Assembly (NCBI GenBank): GCA_022264855.1 | Contig: JABYQU010000001.1 | Coordinates: 186,001 to 250,000, forward strand | Source: Lenzites betulinus | Lineage: Eukaryota > Basidiomycota > Agaricomycetes > Polyporales > Polyporaceae | DNA: 64,000 nt | Direction: 5' to 3' | Shown here: positions 58,958-64,000 of the stretch, piece after piece | How positions within the stretch are numbered: the first letter of the stretch is position 1 | How the letters are laid out: the number at the start of each line of letters is the position of its first letter | The notes under the pieces: model-generated | Told to the model about the DNA's origin: nothing | The model's input: the letters and a program-made list of their open reading frames with translations, nothing else | The model's database searches: none | Program-made: the position numbers and the translations under genes

Positions 58958-61900
58958 TTACATCGGCATTGTCTCCCGTCTCAGACCAAAGCTCACGAAG
59001 CGCTTGAAATCCGAGAACACCTCCCGCCTAATGGACGGATCCTTCGGTGGAGTCTCCGAGCCACTCGACGGGGCGCCCGCCAACGGGGGCGGCGACAGTG
59101 CCGCTAGGATGCTCTCCCCAGTGGTGCCCCCAGCCAGCAGCGACACGCGGCTGCTGCCGGGGCTCGTGAGCGTGGCGACCTGGCCGGGGTCCATGTCGAG
59201 CGAGGAGAGGAAGGAGGTGCTGTCGAGCTCGGATTTGGTGCTCGTGATGGTGAGGAAGGAGTCGAGGAGGTCGTTCTGCGTCGCCTTGGGCGTGCCCTTG
59301 AGGTCGAGGATCTTCTGGAAGTTGGAGAAGGAGGCGTCGCCGATGACGAGCGTGTAGTTGAGGATGAAGCCTTCCGCGGGGTCCTGTGTGCGATCAGCGG
59401 CTGGATCTGTGCGGGAACAGGCTAGGGATACGTACGACGGGTGTTACGATGACCTTGAGGAGTGCTTCCAAACGGGTTGTATGCTTCGTTACGCTCTTGG
59501 TGTAGCTAGACGGAATCAGTCAGCAGACGGCGAGGCCCACGAAGTATTGTAACGCACTTTGACGTGATCAAAGCCTCTCCCGGAATCTTCAGCAGACTGG
59601 CCTTGATGGCTTGCAGATCAATCAAGAGCTGGTAGTACGGATAAATGTGAGTACTGAACGGCGACACGCAAGACTACAGCCTCACCTGCTCTGCACCTGT
59701 CTCCAAGAGCGGGCGGCTCTTGACCAAACTATTGGTGAATTTGGCCAGCACCGCACTTCAACGGGGGAATTAGTCGGACACTCTGTACTCTATGCACAGT
59801 AAACTTATTGGCGAACTTACTTGGCAGCCTTGTCAAAGAAATTCCGCAAGTACTTCTTCTGCTCGACAAGAGGCTTCACGGTTTCAGCAACCTCTTCGAT
59901 CGCCTTTACAAGTGGCTCGATGTATGCAGATTTCCCGCTGACATGCTTCACCGTCGCCCACGGTGTCCGCGAGAGTGTCGTCAGAGCAGAGTCACAGGCA
60001 GACTCGAGCTCCCGGACCATCACAAGTATCGCAGCAGACACGGCACTAAGAGACCAGGGGTGAGCATGGTTTTGTGTGCTATAGCGCATGCATAGGAACT
60101 GTGGTACCTAATGAAGAGATCGCACTCCTCTTGCAGCGTGATCTGCTCTTTGAACGCGTCGTCGCACTTCGCCCGGATGTTCTCTTCGAGCTCAAGCGCC
60201 GTAGTTTGGCAGTAGTCTGCGGTGTTTATTAACGTACAGGCGTTCTTCAGCTCCGTAACGTCGTAGCGCGCATCCATCGACTTTCTTGTCGTATAAGCAG
60301 CTGAAGGCCTAGTAGACAAATATTGAGCTCGCTGTCGCGTTGATGTCAGAAAGGCATGCTGTACTTTTTCATACTCGCTACTAGGACCTCCTCTGTAAGA
60401 TCTCTGAGTATCCGCTAATGATTTATCAAGTCAGGGATAGAGCTTACCCGCATATATCCGTAGCCACTTCTTGAACAGACCACACAGATCGTACAGTGGT
60501 TGGCCTGTGAACAGTTTCGCGCACTGGTCCAGTGTTTGTGCATAGAAGTAGAATAGCTCGGTGGATGAGGGAAGCACAAGCACCGGTGGTGCAGCGTCAT
60601 CGTCCGAATGGCCAGAGGCAGAGGTGGCTTCCAGTGACGATCTGGACTTTGGACCTCGGTACTGCGCAAGCATGTCTGAGAGAACTCTGCGAAAGATGAC
60701 ATTGTCAGTGTCTGGTCAAACAATGCCTTAGGTCCACGGACTTGTCTTTCGCATCGATGAATACACCCATATGCGGTTCGAACGCTGCCGTGATCGGCTT
60801 GGGCGGGCGTGTCGCGTTCGTGGTTGTTGTTGTTTTCAACAGTTCCCGAAGCTATGTATGTTTTCATGAGATGATGTGTAGGCACGGACGCATGGTGACG
60901 ACTTACAGAGGTGTTGAACTTTCGTGAGATTGAGGCCTCGAACTCCATCGTTTCCTGAAGGGTGTCAAGCAACTGCTTGATGGTGAGCTTCGAGCCTGCT
61001 TTCGAAAGTAGCACGGTCATGTCGTCTCTGTGAGGAAGTGAGAAAAGATTCCGCCGTGATCTATCCTTGCTTGCCAATACCTCGTAATCTCGATGAATTT
61101 GGCGGTAATGAACCACCCGACTTTCCACTCCGCGGGGAACACCCTACCCTGTTCCGTCTCGTGGGTCTGGAGGAGACGGCGGAACCACGCAAAGCGTCGC
61201 GAGAGGTTGTCGAGTTGGCCAGCCTCGTCAGTCGCGCGGAATATCCGGCGGTATTCCTTGAGTTCAAGCGCAACGTAACGATCTACGAACTGCGTGCGGA
61301 TCTCCTGTCCCAGAACATCCACCACGAGACAAGCATCCGCAATTACCGACGGCTTGATAGGCCTCGCAGGGTCTTGAACATAACTGTGACACCCTTAAGA
61401 CGAAGAACCCTGCGATGATTCAAAACGACTACTCACAACTTGTCCCAGTCAGCATCGATCATGATGCGCAACTCGGTCTGGATCTCTTGAACTCGTCTCC
61501 ACAATTGGGATATTCGTTGCACAGACATATATGGTTTGAACGACGCGCTTATTTGTTTCACCGCCTGAGGTGCACGACTCAATCATTCGTCCTGGAAGCC
61601 GCAGCAAAACCGCGACTTACGGCGAGGGACTGGACGATGTCATGGTACTTGCGTTCCTTAATCTGGTCTTCAAGCTGACCCATCATATTCACTTAAAATA
61701 CACGTTAGGTTCCGTCCGCTGATACATACCGACCTGTACATACCTAGCATTTGCAATCTCTTCAGAGTGGTCATGCTCAGGATGAGGTTCTTCTTCGCCA
61801 AGTCCAGGACCTGAATCTCCCTCGTGATATTCCGGACAACCGCTTCTGACTCTGTGGCCTTTTCGCGTATGCGAGACATCTGGCCCAAGAGATCCTAACG

Positions 61901-62346
61901 CACGAACGGCTGCTTGAATTGGGTGCCGTAGAGTGCTGCTAGTGTGGCTGCCAACTCACCGAAATCATCTCTTGAATGAGCTGCATCCTGCTCGGGTCCT
62001 GGTCCTTCCTCAGTTCTTCTCTGAGCGAATCTATCTCATGCTGCAGCGCTCGCCCGTTCTCAGCTAGGCGTGCCTGTACGGCTTCCATCTGGCCGAGGGC
62101 GGCCTCTGCAGAGACAGCCACGCTTAGTGTCTGATTGCAGCTCTGGACAGGGGTATTATGCGCACCATTCGGGAAGTAATCATTTAGCACGCCGATGGGG
62201 TTGAAGTCATTGGTGAGCCTGTCCAGAGGGTCGGTGTCCGCATGAGCATGCAAGTCTAGGATGCGTTCTATGGACAGGATGAGCTCCGGTGGCAGCTCGT
62301 CCTCCCTCAGCCTGAATGCAGGTGCGCGGCCTGCGTCAACTGCCAT
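58958..62346 (-). CDS. VPS53: GARP complex subunit VPS53
   Basis: This is a gene of many small exons starting at ATG 62346 (MAVDAGRAPAFRLREDELPP) and ending at 58958. Recognised blocks in order: LTNDFNPIGVLNDYFPN, SRIREKATESEAVVRNITRE, IQVLDLAKKNLILSMTTLKR, VQRISQLWRRVQEIQTELRI (from 61679-61430), YRRIFRATDEAGQLDNLSRR, ITAAFEPHMGVFIDAKDKSV, STELFYFYAQTLDQCAKLFT, VRELESACDSALTTLSRTPW and AEGFILNYTLVIGDASFSNF then QKILDLKGTPKA. That order is VPS53. With VPS51, VPS52 and VPS54 it forms the tether that captures endosome-derived vesicles at the trans-Golgi. The C-terminal tail (TSPGSSRVSLLAGGT...) is Ser/Pro-rich. Exon 1 is 62346-61960; the remaining joins were inferred from family order rather than all checked. 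Confidence 0.92.
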
Positions 62347-62542
62347 AGTTTCGCCGTTAGACTACCGTCTATCGAAGTGTAGCGTCGAGCGGGATGAACG
62401 CCGCGTCGGGCGTAGGTGGTCGGAGGCAAGGCGCGAGTCCGGGCCGCGGACGCCTGCGCTGGAACGATCGAGGTGGGCGCTTGCATCCCCGCCTGAGCAG
62501 GGCGGGATTTTCCTTTTCCAGACTTTCTTGCCTCTGCCCGCC
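62347..62542. promoter_or_regulatory. Shared promoter of divergent VPS53 and 62543 gene
   Basis: Only 196 bp separates the two start codons, which point away from each other. It is GC-rich with no clear TATA box. Joint regulation is plausible but not shown. Confidence 0.5.
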
Positions 62543-64000
62543 ATGACGCTCGGCCCTCCGCCCTCGGCTGCCGGGTCTTCAGGCAGTCCCCCCGCCGAAC
62601 AAGCTTCGCCCCAACCTCCTCAAAACGCGCAGCTAAGTTCTGTAGCACCTCCTCCTGCGCCGGTTCCCGGACCCTCTGTCTCGACCAGGCCTTATACTAG
62701 CCAGTTTTCCGTGCAGCCTCAGGCTTCGCGTCCGTACTACGGGCATCCTAGCACGTCCGCATACTCCACTGGGTACACAGGGAACTCTTCGAATAGTGCA
62801 CCTCAGACGTCTCAGCATACTGCAGGCATCCAATACGCGCCGCACGCCACAAGCTATCAGTCTCAGCAGCCGCAAACTCAGGGCTCGCAGCAACCACCGC
62901 AGGGTTCCTATCCTTATTATAACTATCATCCTGGAGCGTGGACGAATGCCTGGAATGGGAGCACGTACCAGTACGGTGCCGGCAGTAACTATTCCTACCA
63001 GTACGCTCAGCACGCGCCCCAGCAAGCTACGCCCCACTCTACGGCACCCCCACCACAGGCATCATGGGCCGCTGCCCCTCCACCTCCGCCCAAGAGGAAA
63101 ACACCTACCCCGTCTCCTTCTCCCTCTCCGCCGCCAGAGTACCATAAAGATTGGGATGCGGTATTCAGAGATTTTCTGTCCGCCATAGGCTTTTCTCAAG
63201 CACTCAAAGGGTTTGAGGCGGACATGCTGGTCCTCAATCCCGAATACGAGCGCAAGAAAATTCCAAGTGCTCTTGGGGACCTGATGAAAGACCTCATGGT
63301 AAGCTTTCTTCTTAACCTATTGGCATCGTTTACGTATGCTCTACGTACAGAAATTAGGTCAGGGAGAGGCACATGAACCCGAGGTCAAAATACAGGAGCG
63401 CCCATTAGAGGAGCGTAAACTAGACTACGTGCATCTCGCAGACAGCACAACGCCCCGCTCGCAGACGTCAGTGAGTTCCTCATGGGAACTACTTCTTCGC
63501 GATTGCCAACGTGTTTGGTGATTCCAGATCACCAAAGACATATCGTGCTTTCTCGCGCGGAACCGGGCGCGCAACGACGCGTCAAACCGCAACGAATTCT
63601 TGCTTTCTCTGGCAGAGAAGCGTCAGCGGCTGAACGAGAACGGCGATTACGCGCCCTTCGAAACTCCACCATCCTGCGCTCGGACAGACGCGAAGACGCA
63701 GAACAGAGACTTGCAGATGAAGTACGACATCGCGAAGAACGAAGACGGGCCGCTTCGCCGTACGCTGAAGAGCGGTAATACTGCGACTACGGATCAACCT
63801 GCGCCGTCTACCAGGACAACAGATGCCGTACCAAGCGCAGAGAAGTACCCAGCCTTGGACGACCGGCTGCAGAACGTCGAGAAACATCTGGCAGTCCGTT
63901 ATGGTCAGTTCATCCTGCGTGCTGAAGCTCGCCTCAATGCTGAGATTCCTTGAATGGCCAGTCCCTTCACCACCACGTTCCCTGTACGATCGTTTGAAGT
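62543..64000 (+). CDS. Pro/Gln-rich protein, 3' end beyond the right edge
   Basis: Exons 62543-63298, 63351-63470, 63528-63903 and 63962 to the edge join in frame; about 430 residues are visible. The first 210 are low-complexity (Pro, Ser, Gln, Tyr; QQPQTQGSQQPPQGSYPYYN). Then EYHKDWDAVFRDFLSAIGFS and LKGFEADMLVLNPEYERKKI start a folded domain, followed by IPSALGDLMKDLM, a charged linker, and a coiled-coil (ALDDRLQNVEKHLAVRYV). The last exon gives PSPPRSLYDRLK, which continues that motif, so the apparent stop at 63953 lies in an intron (63904-63961). I recall this tail from conserved basidiomycete proteins of unknown function; a distant link to the MBIP subunit of ATAC complexes is speculative. 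Confidence 0.75.

Noticed and set aside
1..64000. tRNA, rRNA, CRISPR arrays, riboswitches, bacterial operons
   Set aside because: Reading both strands for tRNA box B (GGTTCGAAT-like) plus cloverleaf arms, and for regular spacer-repeat arrays, gave nothing convincing; the sequence is eukaryotic.

Overview
The window is nuclear DNA of a filamentous basidiomycete, most likely an Agaricomycete. Genes are split by many 45-70 bp introns with GT-AG (twice GC-AG) borders, and housekeeping genes are dense and lie on both strands. The transposon families (hAT, Plavaka, DUF6589-type ORFs) and lineage-specific membrane or low-complexity proteins are also typical of mushroom-forming fungi. There are no prokaryotic features. 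I found no tRNA, rRNA or CRISPR array.

Left third (1-13.1 kb), repeat-rich: a DUF6589-family gene runs off the left edge (-). It is followed by the 5' part of a decayed Plavaka-type transposon gene (-). Next is a complete hAT DNA transposon (5622-9698) with an apparently intact nine-exon transposase and a perfect 8-bp target duplication. Four copies of one ~0.8-1 kb dispersed repeat lie around it (3.4, 10.0, 11.1 and 12.2 kb); a fifth, inverted, lies at 54.4-55.3 kb.

Middle left (13.3-22.6 kb): an F-box protein (-), a possible small gene (+), a strand-asymmetric low-complexity tract, a large Ser/Pro-rich protein (-) and the H2A.Z chaperone CHZ1 (+).

Palindrome island (23.25-27.21 kb): two ~609-bp TA-flanked MITE-like elements face each other in inverted orientation. 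One is split by a 2.6-kb near-perfect palindrome (arms ~1.25 kb, 144-bp loop) that carries its own 8-bp target duplication.

Housekeeping block (27.5-42.9 kb): proteasome alpha subunit PRE9/PSMA4 (+), Ctr copper transporter (+), SmD3 (-), ClC chloride/proton exchanger (+), gluconokinase (+), a HAC1/XBP1/cib1-type bZIP factor with a candidate Ire1-spliced 38-nt intron (-), the RNase P/MRP zinc-ribbon subunit Rpp21/Rpr2 (+) and a conserved AAA-like protein of unknown function (-).

Right third (43-64 kb): a gene-poor stretch with one doubtful small gene. It is followed by a single-pass membrane protein with a large ectodomain (+), a BRO1-domain PalC-like pH-signalling protein (-), the ribosome biogenesis factor TSR1 (+), the GARP tethering subunit VPS53 (-) and, divergent from it, a gene running off the right edge (+). 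Neighbouring genes are often convergent with short 3' gaps, or divergent with a shared promoter, but nothing suggests a metabolic cluster. Exon borders were inferred by eye from splice motifs, reading-frame continuity and family resemblance; no alignment was run.
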